From Bryoerythrophyllum caledonicum (taxonomy: Eukaryota; Streptophyta; Bryopsida; Pottiales; Pottiaceae), in assembly GCA_963971425.1 (NCBI GenBank), contig OZ020516.1:16976593-17040592 (forward strand): a stretch of 64,000 nucleotides of DNA, written 5' to 3'. Shown here in pieces: positions 11,645 through 24,179 of the stretch. The position numbers were made by a program, and so were the translations under genes. Under the pieces are notes generated by a model. It ran no database searches and was not told where the DNA came from. It saw only the letters and a program-made list of their open reading frames with translations. Numbering within the stretch: position 1 is the stretch's first letter; the number at the start of each line of letters is the position of its first letter.

Positions 11645-12586
11645 TTAACCCGTGAAGGCCCAAGACATCTTCATACCAAAAACACTTCAAAACTGCTCGT
11701 TCTTGTGCAATAAGTAAGGAGGGAAACAAAAAATTACATTTCTACATATAACCGTAGGATCTCAATTGAGATTTATTAGGTAACGTCCTCACAAAATCTC
11801 ATAAACTTTGACCGCACGGATTTAAAGATTATAGTGTTTGAAGTAGAGAGAACTATTCATTTTCTTCCCTGCATTGAGTGGATCAACAGACTTTGACATC
11901 ACTTGGCGTCAAGTTATTGAACTACACAAGGTCTAAATTCATTACCACCGTGTTAATCATGATATTAGTTCCTTGTACACCAATTTCTAGAGGTAGAAAA
12001 GGGGTGTAGCATATTCAAAACAATTGTGCAAGTAGTGGAGGTTCAGATATCGCCAATTCACGTTTTGTTATTTTGTGAACTAAATATGTTATAGAGTGAG
12101 AATCCAAACGGTTGATAGGAAGGTCCACAAAACATCTTGTAGTAGTAGAAAAAATTAAATGTAACAAATATGAAGATCTCTAAGTTATATGTCAAATAGA
12201 AGAAGTGTTTTTAGTACCTTGCCCAACAGTGTTTGACAATGCGTGAAAATGTTTGGATTGGGTTAACTTGTTATTTTTCACTAAAGACAAGAGTTTCTTT
12301 TGACAGAATGAAAGGAAGTAATGTTACTTGCTAGTATTGCAAATCTCATACTTGATAGTGTTCTAGCAAAAGTTTTTGGAGTTGCCAAACGTACCGGCTC
12401 TCCCCATTTGAAATTCAAAACCCTATAACTTTTGCATCAAATGTCGTATTTTGGAAAAAATTGTACTCACACAAAGCTTTAGTAATGTGCATCTACACAA
12501 AAAATCTCAAAGAGGAATGTTATTAATTGATACCATAGGAACCTTCAAGAGTCCCTTGAGGGGACTCTTGGGCCTTTAGAGATTAA
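11645..12586 (+). mobile_element. TTAA (piggyBac-like) element A
   Basis: 942 bp between TTAA at 11645-11648 and TTAA at 12583-12586. The left end reads TTAACCCGTGAAGGCCCAAG and the right end, reversed, TTAATCTCTAAAGGCCCAAG. The interior (GACCGCACGGATT, TTCTTCCCTGCATTGAGT) matches the elements at 12831-13766 and 61893-62826. TTAA duplication and CCC-starting ends are the hallmark of piggyBac elements (known). No transposase is present, so it is non-autonomous. Confidence 0.8.
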
Positions 12587-12830
12587 TCATTGAATGCTGA
12601 TTAGTCAAGCGTTATATTGACAAGGAAATGTTTTGTTATTTCATTGTGTTATTTTTAATTTTCAATGCAAATCCTACACCCATTAGGATTTCAAAGCCTT
12701 GTAGATAATGTTGGTTTTTTATTTTTTGCTAAGTAGTAAAAGTATGGATTTTGATTGGCGGTGGAATTGTTGGATGTCAAGGCATTGGAAAACCAACAGT
12801 AAATGTAAAACCTCGCTTTGAACACCCTTC

Positions 12831-13766
12831 TAACCCCTAAAGAACCAGAGTCCCCTTCGGGGGGATTTCTGATTTTGGGCAGGTTCCTAAAATTTGAAAA
12901 AAAATCCTTTTTCTCTGAAATTTTTATTCTAGATTGCCTCTGATATGAGCTTCGTGGAGGTATTTTTATTTTATTTTTTGGATTTGTGGTTTGAAAGTTA
13001 GTACCACTTAAAGCCAAAAGTGGGGACACCGGGCACCTCCAAAATTTTTGACAAAAGTTTCTATTGACAATGAAATTTTTCACACAAATAAAGAATATTT
13101 CCTTTTTTTGGAAATTTTCAAAAAAAAATCTTGTCTTTAGTGTAAAAAGGCATTTTATTCCAAGTGAAACATTTTCACACATTGTTGGGCAACGAGGGAA
13201 AAAAACTTCATCTTTTCTACATAAAACCTAGAGATCTTCATATTTTTCACTTTTTATTTTTTCAACAACAATATGTGGTGAAAACCTTCTTATTGACCGT
13301 TTGGATTATCATTCAAATACATACGTAGTTCACAAAAAACATAAAACATGAAATGACAATTTTTGAACCTCCACTCCTTGCACACTTGTTTTGAATATGC
13401 TACACCCCTTTTTTACCTCTAAAAATTGGTGTGTAGGGAAACAACATCAAGCTTAAGACAATGGTAAAGGATTTAGACCTTGTACAATGCAAAAAATTGA
13501 TACAAAGTGAAGTCAAAGTCTGCTGATCTACTCAACGCAGGGAAGAAAATGAACCACTGTTTTGACTTTAAACACTAAAATCTATCAATCCGTGCGGTGG
13601 ATTGCAACCAAAATTTTTTAGGCATGTTTATATAGAAGTCTATTTTAAGATTTTATGGTTGAAAATCTGAAATTCACTTTAAAATGTGATTTTCATGTCT
13701 CTTTTTGGTAGTGGCAGTTTTGGACTAGTTTTAGAGCGAAAGTGGTCGTGATCCTTTAGGGGCTAA
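12831..13766 (-). mobile_element. TTAA-type element B, inverted relative to A and C
   Basis: About 936 bp, with CTAA rather than TTAA at both ends (12831-12834 and 13763-13766). It is the reverse complement of the element at 61893-62826 over nearly its whole length, for example GATTTCTGATTTTGGGCA at the left, and the complement of CACTTTCGCTCTAAAAC at the right. The 163-aa minus-strand open frame at 12691-13182 falls in it and is not a gene. Confidence 0.8.
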
Positions 13767-14055
13767 TGAAAAGTTGGTGCCTAGTCTCGCTTTCTAAGTT
13801 ATGGCATCTTAAAATATTTCTACACATCATTATTGAATACAGAGAACCTTGCACACAAGAATGGTTTATTCCACAATGGTGTACACACACAAAAAGGATG
13901 AACTAGGGTCTCCAAAAGGTGTGAATAGAGTGTGTGTTCCTTCCTGTCCTACACCTTTGTCCACATTAAGGAGTAATTGGATCGTGCACACACATACTAA
14001 ATCTCACATGCATCTGCAGGTGTGGGCCTTGGGGTATGCTTCTCATAAGGTACAC

Positions 14056-14243
14056 CGAACACTGAATATAGTGTGGATGCATAATTGATGTGGATCACCC
14101 ACACTAATTTTGCATCAAACACATGCATGTCAAAATATGATTGGCTATTTGTTTTCAAGCAAGTATTTGCTAGTCGCCGATTGGATTTAAATTTCCATTT
14201 ACCGTAGAAATTTGAACTACTCTAGTCCACACTATATGTATTT
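14056..14243. mobile_element. MITE family P, copy 1
   Basis: About 188 bp. The left end CACTGAATATAGTGTGG is itself partly palindromic and is matched by CACACTATATG at the right end. The interior (TGATGTGGATCACCCACACT, TTTTCAAGCAAGT) is shared with the copy at 14507-14695. Confidence 0.7.
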
Positions 14244-14506
14244 AGTATACCTTTTGGCAAGCAGTTCCAATTACGGTAGCTGAACGCCAAAGTTAATGAA
14301 GAAAATGCATCCAATTACCCCAGTGTACTGCACTCTCATTGTTGCAAATGTGGGTGCAAATGGAGAGAAATCAGGTCCCAAATTAGAGCGTATGAGAATG
14401 TCTGAAGGGACCAAAACCTGGATACCTTCACAGAAATCATTCACACAAGGTCCAAAATCATCCCTCAAAGGTCCAAAATCTCCCTCAAATGGGACAAGAG
14501 TCCACT

Positions 14507-14695
14507 AAACACTGAATATAGTGTAGAGGGATTATTGATGTAGATCACCCACACTAATTTCCATCAAAGCATGTGCATGCCAAGTTCTGATTGGGTATTT
14601 GTTCTCAAGCAAGTGTGTGTCAGTCAACAATTGCATGTAAATTTTCAATTAGTGTAGGAAATTTCAAATAGTCTAGCCTACACTATATTCACGGA
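14507..14695. mobile_element. MITE family P, copy 2
   Basis: About 189 bp, from CACTGAATATAGTGTAG to CTACACTATATTCACGG (inverted). It shares the order and spacing of internal motifs with copy 1, such as GATCACCCACACTAATTT and TCTCAAGCAAGTGTG. The target duplication is unclear. Confidence 0.7.
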
Positions 14696-14765
14696 ACGGT
14701 GTAGTGATCCCTAAACTAGCTAAAACTACAGTAGTTGAAAAACTACATGGAAAACCTAGCTCCTA

Positions 14766-14792
14766 CTACACTAAATTCTATCTTTAGTGTAG
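14766..14792. repeat. Hairpin repeat, copy 1
   Basis: Short perfect-armed palindrome: CTACACTAAA, a loop of seven bases, then TTTAGTGTAG. The same hairpin occurs near 19037, 24607, 35458 and 38338. Confidence 0.75.
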
Positions 14793-15139
14793 GCACACTG
14801 TATGATTTTTAGGTGTTATAGGTTTTTACTTTTAATGAATATTTTTACCAACCATGTTGACAATGATCACCCTCTCTAAATAAAGATAGTTGTACTCACA
14901 GTAATAATCTTCATCAAAAGTAAAAAGTTATAGCGCTTTCAAATCATAAAGTACCACTACATCAAACACAAAATCTAGTGTAGTACACCATGAATAATTG
15001 AAAAAATAATGACATTCAGCCATAATGCTAACGAGCATTATAAGTGTTTGGTCACAATCTATAATGATATCCCTTGGTACCACATAGGTATATTGTGGAT
15101 ATTGTAGGGTATCACCTAGGTTCATTTCCTTACAATTAC

Positions 15140-15395
15140 GATAACCCCCTAGTAACCAACCAAAACCCACGACCGACACCTATACGATTGGGGTATCCAA
15201 CCCACTTCCATCCCTTAACCACCCCTCCAAATGAAGGTTTGCTATCAATCAAGACCCCTTACTTTAAATGAGCACTCCCGGAGGTATCAATTGACGACCA
15301 ATCGTGACAACACACTTTCAAAATTCACAACTAATTCACATTTCATCAGAAAAATATGAAATCACTTGTGTTGAAATGTGAAATCACTTGGGACA
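15140..15395. mobile_element. MITE family M, partial copy 4
   Basis: Matches the left two thirds of family M: ATAACCCCCTAGTAACC, GACACCTATACGATTGGGG, TCAATCAAGACCCCTTACTT and TCACAACTAATTCACATTTC. The right end is missing, and part of its last segment (ATGAAATCACTTG) is duplicated. Confidence 0.65.
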
Positions 15396-15574
15396 AGTGG
15401 CGCTGGCAATGCATTCTGGTAGGCCTCAACTAACTAACAACCTGCAGGCACCCCACCAGGACTCACAATTCATGTGAAGAGGCAAGTGAGGATGGATGAT
15501 TTTACATCTCGTATTCATCCACCATAATTCATCACATACAGTGCCAATAAATCATTCGTTGGAGCATATTCGTA

Positions 15575-15745
15575 ACCTTTAAAGTCACCCAAAGTTTCTG
15601 GATTTTCCGTACTCGTATATTTCAGGAACTTTAAAGTAACTTTTGTCTTTTCCCCGAAAGAAGCGACGTATTCGTAAATGTATTTACTTTAAAAGTCACT
15701 AAAGTTTGTGGGTTTACTAAACTTTCGGGATCTTTAAAGTACCTT
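15575..15745. repeat. Four spaced CTTTAAAGT motifs upstream of the HHP gene
   Basis: Motifs of the form ACTTTAAA(A)GT lie near 15577, 15629, 15687 and 15731, spaced 45-58 bp. Two units also share TATTCGTAA, so this is probably a decayed tandem repeat of about 53 bp. A regulatory role is possible but untested. Confidence 0.5.
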
Positions 15746-16472
15746 TTTGCCTTTTGCTTCTTCTCTTTCGCCGCAAGAGGCAAAGCTGCAGCATTCATCC
15801 CAGACATTGCCCCCGAAACGCGCAGCGAGCGAAGTGAATCACGTCAATCCGCCGCAGAAACATCAGCACTCCTCCGCATCTCGCAAATCCATAAAGACCA
15901 CCGCAACCCGAGTTTCCTCATTCCACACTCAACCAATCTGCCGACAAACACGTCAATGTAGGCGGTGGGAGATCGGGGAGGTCGCGTGGAGCGCGAAGGT
16001 TTGGGGAATGCGCATTGCGTGTTTGTACTGGTTTACGCGCTCATCCGGTTGACGTTTCGGGGCAGCTCAGTGAGGGACGACAATTTGCGCACGTTGGCGT
16101 CAGGTATTGCGTTTGGTGTGTTCAGTTCTGCGGGGTTTTGATTCCCAGCAATTCATCTCGTTGGTGTGCGTGTGTGTGTTTGGGTTTTAGATTTTGTGGG
16201 TTTTCGATTAATCCAGTTGGAGTGTACCAGGTTTCTAATTTTCGTGGGTTTACGTTTGATTGAGTTCGTGTCGGTCGCGTTTTTGGTTTCTGTTTTTAAC
16301 GTGTGTCTTGGATTTGTAATTTTTGTGGGTTTAGGTTTCCGAGCGGTGGTGCGCATTGTGTTTGATTTGGTGGGTTTTACTCGATCGAGTCTATGTGCGT
16401 CAGGTTTTTGTTTCTCTGTGTGTCTCGGGTTTTCAATTTTGTGGGTTTTTGTTTGGTTTTTGATTGCAGAGC

Positions 16473-18161
16473 ATGGACGCGCACGACGGGCCCGTGCGCC
16501 GCGCTCGGAAGCAGCCGCGGCAAGGCTCGCAGGAGGACGTTGCTGGCGAGGAAGCATGCGGCTGCGACGGTGAGAGGGAGCACGACTCGCTCTGGCGTAC
16601 GGTGAAGAAGCAGTACGAGTTGGTCGAGTATCACGTCCTCCCGGAGTATCTCCGCGACAACGAATACATTCTCCGTCACTACCGCTCCGATTGGCCCTTG
16701 AAGGAGACCCTCCTCAGCATCTTCACTATCCACAACGAAACCCTCAATATCTGGACGTAAGTATGGGTGAGAGTTTCCTTCTTAACAACCAGAGACACCC
16801 GTGTTTTTCCTGACATGTTTTCCTGTTGTTATTTGCAGGCACTTGGTAGGGTTTGTTTTCTTCCTTGCGCTCACCATCTACACGATCCGGGAAGTGCCCA
16901 CGGAAGCCGTGCTGCCGGAGCGGCTGGCGAGCCTGCTGCGCGTGCCGAACCGTGGCGACCTGCGCCAGCTGCACGTCGAGCTCGTCACGTGCTTCCCGGC
17001 CTTGGCGAATGCGCCGTCGTTCTTGCAGGAGCACTTGCCGCATATCGTCGCCAAGTGCATTCCGGACTCCCCGCCCATCTCCCTCAACAGCACGCACCAG
17101 TGCTTCATGGTATGCTTCAGGATCTCTCTTTATGAAATTGTTTGTGCATTGTCGTGTTGATGATCTAGATATTGAATTTTTGCCTCTCGAAAATCTGAGA
17201 AGTCTGAATATTTTAGGACGTTGTTGTCCGCCGAAGTTTGTGAAATGGTGCCAAACACTTTCGAATGTGGTGTTTGGTGATTCATGTTGATGGATTCATG
17301 TTCATGTTTTTGGATCCCTTGACGATTAACGTTCATGTTGATGATTCATGTTTGATGAATCCTGTTTTCGAGAGGCAAAATTTTTGATGAATCCTGTTTG
17401 ATGATTCATGTTGATGGATCCCGTTTCTGTTCTCTTTCATGAGTGATGATTCATGCTTCATGTTGATGTGGTCTGTTTCCGCTGCTGTCTTACAGCAAAC
17501 GATGAAGGACCACTTGGGCAAGGAGCTCAACATGATGGCGGCGGGCGCGACGCGCGTCCCCTTCCTGGTGTTCCTGGTGGGCGCGATGTTCTGTCTGCTG
17601 TCCTCTTCCTTCTGCCACCTGCTGTCCTGCCACTCCAGTAAGCTGACCTACTGGCTGTGGCGCCTGGACTACGCGGGGATCGCGACCATGATCGCGACCT
17701 CGTTCTTCCCGCCCGTCTACTACGTCTTCCTGTGCCAGCCCCTCTGGCGCCACTTCTACCTGTCCGCGATCTCCCTCCTCGGCGTGTTAACCGTGACCAT
17801 GTCCATGGTGCCCGCGTTCCAGACCGCCAAGTACCGGCCCATGCGTGCGGTGGCTTTCGCCGCCATGGGCCTGTCCGGGGTCATCCCGGCGGCGCACAAG
17901 ATCATCTTCTTCCGCCACTTGCCGGTGTGCGTGGAGACGCTGTGGTACGAGATCGCCATGGGGCTGTTCTACCTGGCCGGCGTGGTGATCTACGTCGCCC
18001 GCATCCCGGAGCGCTGGAAGCCCGGCTTCTTCGACATCGCCGGCCACAGCCACCAGCTCTTCCACGTGCTGGTCATCGCTGGAGCGTACACTCACTACCG
18101 CGCCGGACTGATCTACATGAACTGGCGCGACGCCCACCCTTGTCTCCCTGGTGGCATCTGA
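16473..18161 (+). CDS. Heptahelical transmembrane protein, PAQR/HHP family (adiponectin-receptor-like)
   Basis: About 406 aa in three coding exons: 16473-16756, 16839-17109 and 17496-18161, all GT-AG and in phase. A splice acceptor TTGCAG four bases before the ATG implies an intron in the 5' UTR. The order is: acidic/basic N-terminal tail; amphipathic segment YELVEYHVLPEYLRDNEYI and RSDWPLKETLLSIF-IHNETLNIWTH, typical of the family; TM1; an extra loop of about 100 residues; then six more TM segments. Metal-site residues are present: SSFCH (His near residue 226), LDYAG (Asp near 243), and HSHQLFH (His near 371 and 375), as in PAQR hydrolase/receptor folds. Plant HHPs are linked to hormone, sugar and cold responses (family knowledge). 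The protein is probably intact. Its ligand or substrate is unknown. Confidence 0.9.
17110..17495 (+). repeat. Intron 2 of the HHP gene, with inverted and short repeats
   Basis: TTTTTGCCTCTCGAAAA near 17176 is inverted as TTTTCGAGAGGCAAAA near 17364, with repeats of GATTCATGTTGATG between. This resembles a small foldback element inside the intron. It does not affect the reading frame. Confidence 0.5.
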
Positions 18162-18172
18162 TCCACCGGTGT

Positions 18173-18645
18173 TCTTGTAGCATACTTACTCCATCAGGTT
18201 CGCGGTCTCCTCTCTCAGCTCTCATTTTTTTAGTTAGGATCATTGACTTGTCTGATGAGACTCTTCTTCACATTAGAAGAATTGGACTTGAGGTTGTTGT
18301 TGCCCTCTTAGTTTATTCTTGAATTGTAGCATACATCAGCACCGACAGGTTTGGTGTCTCTTTTGTTACGTCTGATTGGTTTGAGCCAGAATTAGGTAGG
18401 ATCATTGACTTGGCTGATGTTCTTCTTCTTCAATATTAGAAGAATTGGACTTGAGGTTGTTGTGGCCCTCTTTGTTAGTTTATTCTTGAATTGTAGCATA
18501 CATCAGCACCGACAGGTTTGGTGTCTCTTTTGTCACGTCTAATTGGTTTGAGCCATCAGACGTAGCAGAGTGAGTTAAGATTATTGACTTGTCTGATGAG
18601 ATTATGAGCCGGTTTCTTCTTCACATTAGGAGGTCTAATTTGGTG
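18173..18645. repeat. Three imperfect tandem repeats of about 160 bp after the HHP gene
   Basis: Each unit runs through TTGTAGCATAC, ATCATTGACTTG, TCTGATG and, in the first two, AGAAGAATTGGACTTGAGG. Units start near 18173, 18319 and 18486. They probably lie in or just past the 3' UTR. Confidence 0.75.
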
Positions 18646-19138
18646 TCTACATCGAGGTCTTGTTTGTGAGGTCTAATTTTTTGACTGATTAGATATCGAT
18701 GGTGTTTATTGGTGAATCGGACTTGATAGTGCTATTGATTGTTGAGTTTTTCCATGTCATTGTGGGGGTGTTATTGACTCTTGCAAACTGTGCTTTTATG
18801 ACATCATGTGTATGTTGTTTCATATGCAGTCAATCAGTTATGTACTGGTTTAGCAGTACACCTTGAATGTACTGTACTGTACAGTTATCACTGTTCACCA
18901 ACCAGAAAAAGGAATTTCTAGGCACACAAATATCTTCGATGAGCTTACCATAGACAAGTGACTGGACAGAAGCAAATAACGTACCACTATCCTAGATGGT
19001 CGTAGATTTTCTGCCATTTGCTCACACCACTAGAAGCTACACTAAAGTTGATATTTAGTGTCAAGCACAGTAAATGACTTGTAAAAAATGCTACAGCTTT
19101 TTACTTTTGCTGCTCGTTGAACTTCTCCAACTGCTTTC
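18646..19138. other. Intergenic, with hairpin repeat copy 2
   Basis: No gene seen. The hairpin CTACACTAAA ... TTTAGTGT lies at 19037-19061. Confidence 0.4.
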
Positions 19139-19272
19139 ATTATAATATTATTATGAATAATATTACAATGGAAGCTACATATTTGAAATGTCATGAGGAC
19201 TGGTTCTACAATCACGTCTATGTAGTTTTTCTAATGATGCTAAGCTGAGTCACTAGACTTAGACTATATCTT
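19139..19272 (-). repeat. 3' LTR of the copia element (truncated or diverged)
   Basis: Matches 23800-23942, for example TATTATTATGAATAATAT, GCTACATATTTGAAA, GATGCTAAGCTGAGT and ACTAGACTTAGACTAT. The outer end lacks the TGTAGTG seen in the other LTR. Confidence 0.8.
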
Positions 19273-22200
19273 AATACCGGCCTTTCAAATGCATCGATGA
19301 GCTTTTGCTTAAAGTATCGAATTTGGTTGAAATCCAGTTAGATCATTAGCAACAACATATGTGTTATGTTTTGGTTTGGGTAGGCTCTTGGTCAGGATGT
19401 CTACCCACATAATACCAGTTGGGGTGTATTCCATTTGTAAGATGTTGGTTTCGACTTTCTCTTGCAGAAAATGATAATTAATTTCGATGTCTTTGGATCT
19501 TTCACGAAACTGCGGATTCTTGGAAAGCGCAATGGATGATTGATTATCGTTGAAAATTGTGCTTGAAGGCAATTGAATAGAATATCCAATCTCTGATAAC
19601 AAAGCTTGTATCCACACCAATTCTTTGGTAGCTGTAGCTGCAACAACATATTTTGCCTTAGTTGAGGAAAGGGCCACAACATGTTGCTTCTTACTCTGCC
19701 AAGATAGTAGATTGTCTTTTAGTTTAAATAGATAGCGAGACGTAGATCGTCGAGTGTCAGTATCCCCGCCGAATCTGCATCGCACCATCCTTCAAGCTTT
19801 AAGTAAGAGAAGAACTTGATGAAGAGCTGCTGAAACGGAGGCTAGAATTGGAGGTCTTTCGAAGATATTGCACGAGTCTTTTAAGAGCTGTCCAATGCAC
19901 AAATGTTGGATTTGACATAAATTGTGAAAGATGATTGACCGAATAAGCAAGGTCATGTCTAGTACAGGTTACCAAGTATTAGAGACAACCGAGTATATGT
20001 GAATACAGAACTGTAGTAAGATATTGGCTGTCATCTGGAGAAAGATCATTTGCTTGAGGTTTAGAGTAGCGGATACTTGCTTCTAAAGGAGTAGCAACAG
20101 GTTTGCATGAGGCCATATAAAATTTTTGTAAGAATTTCTTCAATATATGTAGCTTGCAATAAGATAAGAGTTTTACTAGAAGGATAGCATTGAATTTGAA
20201 TGCCAAGGATATATTCAATATAACTTTTGTTAGTCATTGAGAAACGCCAAGAAAATAATGTTTTGTGAGAAATTAAATAAGGAAGGTCCCTAGAGACAAG
20301 CATCAAGTCGTCAATGTAGAGACCCAATCAAATAAAATTGATGTTGGACGATTTGATGTAAACATTTGTGTCAGAAATACATTTGGAGAAGCCATGACTT
20401 AATGGATAGGTGTCAAATAAGTCATACTAGATATGGGGTGCTTGTTTAAGTCCATAAAGAGACTTGTGCAAATGCCATACTTTTGAAGCTGTGTCAGGTT
20501 TCATAAAGCCAAGAGGTTGACAAATATAAATTTCTTCATCAAAATCATCGTACAGGAAGGTCGTCGTCCATTCGTTGCACATAAAAGTTGTGGATCGTGG
20601 CAAGAGCCATCAAGATACGAAGAAAAGTCATTTTGATAACCGGTGAAAAGGTTTATAATAATCAATACCTTTTGTTTGGGAAAATCCACAAGCCACAAAG
20701 GGAGCTTTGTAGCGATCAATACTTCCATCAGATTTGTATTTTCTTCAAAATAGCCATTTGGAACTAATTGTAGGTTGATTGAGTGGACGATCAACTAAAG
20801 TCCATCTATTATTATTGATTAAATAATCATAATCGCTTTCTATAGCAGTACAACAATAAGCAAATTTTGGTCCAAAAATAACTTCATTAATAGAAAGAGG
20901 TTCCTGATAATTGGGACAAAAAAGCACTCACATATGCACTTTCATCATGGAACTTCATGGTTGCCCGCTAACCTTTAGTTGATCTGGAAGAAGTTCGACG
21001 AGAAGAAAAGTGTGGTGGTGAATTTTGCTTGAGGTGAGATATCATATGAGATGATAAAAGTGGGCCATGAGTCAATTGAGTCGGAGCTAGAGTGGGTGAC
21101 GTTGAAGCCGAGGGCCGCGTTGGTGAATTTCAAGGGGTGATTGGTGTTGCAGGTGGTGAGTTAGGGAGCTACTTAGGTGGTTGAACGGTGGCTGATGTTA
21201 AGGAGCCTGTGCCCAAGGCTAATGATGATGAACTGGTTCAGAAACCAAGTTATTATTATCGGGTGTAAAGGTTGGGGGCAAGAGTCTTTAGTTGAGGAAG
21301 TTTGCTTTGTAATTAAAGAGTCTTCTTCGAATATCACATCTTTGCTAGAGAAAGTTTGTTGAGTTTCAGGGTTGTAAAGTGGATAGCCATTAATCCCAAG
21401 AAGTTCACCATAGCCCACAAATATACAGGGGGTTGATTTGACTTCAAGCTTTGTGCGTTCTTATTAGGTATGTAAGAAAATCCTTTGCAACCAAAATTTT
21501 TGAAATGGCTTATATTGGGCTGCATGCCGGTCCATAAATCAAATGGAGTAGTATTGTCCAAAGCTGAAGTATATAAGGAGTTCTGCAAATAGCAGGCAAT
21601 GGAAATTGCTTCAGCCCAATACATATTAGGTAATTGAGCTGTATGTAGCATACTTCTTGCATATTCAACAAGTGTTGTGTTTTTGCGTTCAGAAACACCG
21701 ATTTGCTCGAGATTAAACTGGTTTGTCAAGCGGCGTTGAATGCTATCTGTACAGATTTTGTTAAAATTTTGAAAGGTGAACTTTCCTCCGTTGTTAGAAC
21801 AAAGAATTAGTATCTATTTGTTAGTAGAAGTCTCGACTAAACTCTTATATTGAGTAGAGTATGAGAGGACTGCTAATTTCTTTTGCACGAAGTATATATG
21901 AATATATCTTGAGAAATCATCAACAAATATTAGAAAATATAAGGCACCGCCAATGGACAAAGTCCGTATAACCAAGGCTAGTGGTTTTGTGGCTCAAGTG
22001 ACCTGATTAGTGGGGAACGGATTGCGGTGTTGCTTCCCAAAGGTGCAAGCAATACACAATGATTGAATTGACTAAAGAAGGGGGTGGCCAATGACAAGGT
22101 CATGTGTCTTCATGGTTCCCAAGTAGCGTAAATTAAGATGCCCCATGCGATAATGGCATTTTAGTGTATCAAGGTCACTTTTATAGGTTGCTACATAGTT

Positions 22201-23775
22201 GTGATAATAAGGAGCAATTCTAATGCCCATAGAGAACAAATTTCTGTCTTTTGGAACTCTAAAGAGCATAGGTTGACGAGTTGTTGGAGAAATAGTTTTA
22301 ATAACACATTGATCACAAGTAAAGGTGACAATAGTGTTTCCAGTACTTGTAATTTGGGCCATAGAGAGTAAGTTCTTGGTCAATCCAGGCACATAAAGTA
22401 TATCTTTAACAAGTAAATTTTGACCTATGTTGAGTTTGAGGAGAACTAACCCACAACCAAGAGCTTGGTAGGTGCTATTATCACCAAGTAATATTGTTCT
22501 GGAATTAGAAAGCACCTGATAATCTCAAAATAAGGATTGAATCGGTGACATTTGGTGACTTGCACCGGAGTCCAAATACCAGCATGTGGAAATGGAAGAT
22601 GAAGATTAGGAAGTATGGCAGAAAACAATTATAGAGGATCATTAGTTGAAGCAGAGTTAAGATGGGATCTTGAGTTACGCACATCTTGTTTTTTTTTTTG
22701 GTGCATTTAGGGGACTTATGTCTTGGCTTGCCGCAATAATGGCAAGTGATGATTTTGGTCGGGAATGATGTTAAAGAAGCTGGATGTTGGAGTTGGTTAG
22801 CAGGTTTGCCTAGCAAGGAACTTGCCTTCTCAAAGCAATTTGGTTTGTTTTGGAAAATAGTAGGTTGAAGTTTTGGAAGACTCAATTTTGGAACTGTTAA
22901 TAGCACATCGTTGTAAAATATTGGACATGTGCCCAATAAAGATAAGAGTGGGAATGCCGCCTTGTGTTGTAACAAAAGCGCTCTAGGAATCTCGTAGTGC
23001 GGCAAGAAGCTGCATAAGTTGTTGAGCATTGTCAAATTTGCAACCTACTATGGCGGCTTCCTGTAAAACAAATTGCCAGTTTTCAAGAAAGTTGACAACA
23101 TTGTCACTATTAGTCATGGATAAATGACATAGTTGTTTGTGCAGATTGACTTGAGACGCATTGTTGGAGCGTTCATAAACTTATTTTAGCTTGTCCCATA
23201 CAGCTTTGGAAGTAGAGAGAGATCTCAGCAAAAATAATTGTTTTTCTCCGCAATGGAGAAGAATTTCAAATCATGCATTGGAATCTTTTGATTTCCAAGT
23301 TGCCATGGCATTGACATTAGTTGCAGCACAAGCAACTTCTGAACCATCAACAAGGCTTTAGATTTTTGAGCAAATTAGTAGCATTTCAATCATGATACTC
23401 CATGTGGAGTAGTTTGTTGCAAATAATTGTGCGACCATGTAAGTTTACTGAGTCATGACAGACATTATCATGGTATTATTTATTTTTAAGGTGTGAACAT
23501 ATTCACAGTTCAATGATGGATCCTTCATTAGCAAAGAATTGATGATTGAGCTCGTCGAAATTATGAAGAGACTGTACAGGTGCTTCAAATATTTCATTAA
23601 AAATTTGATTAGCACATCGTAGAGCACTTTCTGTTTCCACCCTTACAAATTCATTGATTAATAAACAAAATACATCCTCACTCAAACATTTCCCTTGAGC
23701 CTTTGAGAGAAGCACATTTCAATGTCATTCAATAACCAAAGTTGAAGGGAAGCGGAAACATGCTCTTATACCATG

Positions 23776-23942
23776 TAGTGAAATCGAAAAAATATATTAT
23801 ATTATTATGAATAATATCACAATGAAGCTACAACTTAATATGAAGCTACATATTTGAAACATCATGAGGTCTGATTCTAGAGTCACGACTATTTAGTTTC
23901 TGGAATGATGCTAAGCTGAGTGACTAGACTTAGACTATGTCC
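23776..23942 (-). repeat. 5' LTR of the copia element
   Basis: About 165 bp. It begins TGTAGTGAAATCG on + directly beside the primer-binding site, and extends to ACTAGACTTAGACTATG. It is short for copia but within range. The two LTRs differ at many positions, which argues for an old insertion. Confidence 0.75.
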
Positions 23943-24179
23943 CGGGTGACCAGATGAATTCAGCCCCACGAACTATAGGGGGTCCAAATCCAAGGCCATG
24001 TGCACCTGCTTTCTGTGAGGGACCGTGCAACACTGTGCAACATGTCCTCTCTTCCTCAAAGACAGGGACACGCTATGTACCGCCCTGGTGAAAGGAGCAG
24101 AGGTCGCTCTCTCTCCCTCTCCATAGCGAGCTGCTCTCAATCGGGAAAAACGCAAACGTCGAGGCAACCCTCATTGCCT
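23943..24179. other. Intergenic, GC-richer patch without a recognised gene
   Basis: Open frames on both strands around 23970-24170 are short and show no known domain. Confidence 0.25.

Larger units (their letters stand above)
19139..23942 (-). mobile_element. Decayed Ty1/copia LTR retrotransposon
   Basis: Order on the minus strand: 5' LTR, primer-binding site, gag, protease, integrase, reverse transcriptase, RNase H, 3' LTR, which is the copia order. The PBS reads TGGTATAAGAGCA at about 23761-23773, close to the initiator-Met tRNA site. A gag zinc knuckle CHYCGKPRHKSPKC lies near 22703-22746. The protease-side motif is LYVPGLTKNLLSMAQ. The integrase shows LIFVDDFSRY, then SNNGGKF, where the second catalytic Asp has become Asn. 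The reverse-transcriptase box is YIDD near 20316-20327. RNase H is at 19309-19790 (VVALSSTKAKYVVAATA, IFNDNQSSI). Frames are broken by several stops, so it is inactive. The many open frames here are fragments of this one polyprotein. Confidence 0.9.

Noticed and set aside
12691-13182. 163-aa minus-strand open frame
   Set aside because: It lies inside TTAA element B and is absent as a frame in the sister element C; no domain.
16153-16557. Open frames on both strands over the HHP 5' region
   Set aside because: They come from a repeated GT-rich 5' UTR intron (TTTTGTGGGTTTT units) and have no domain.
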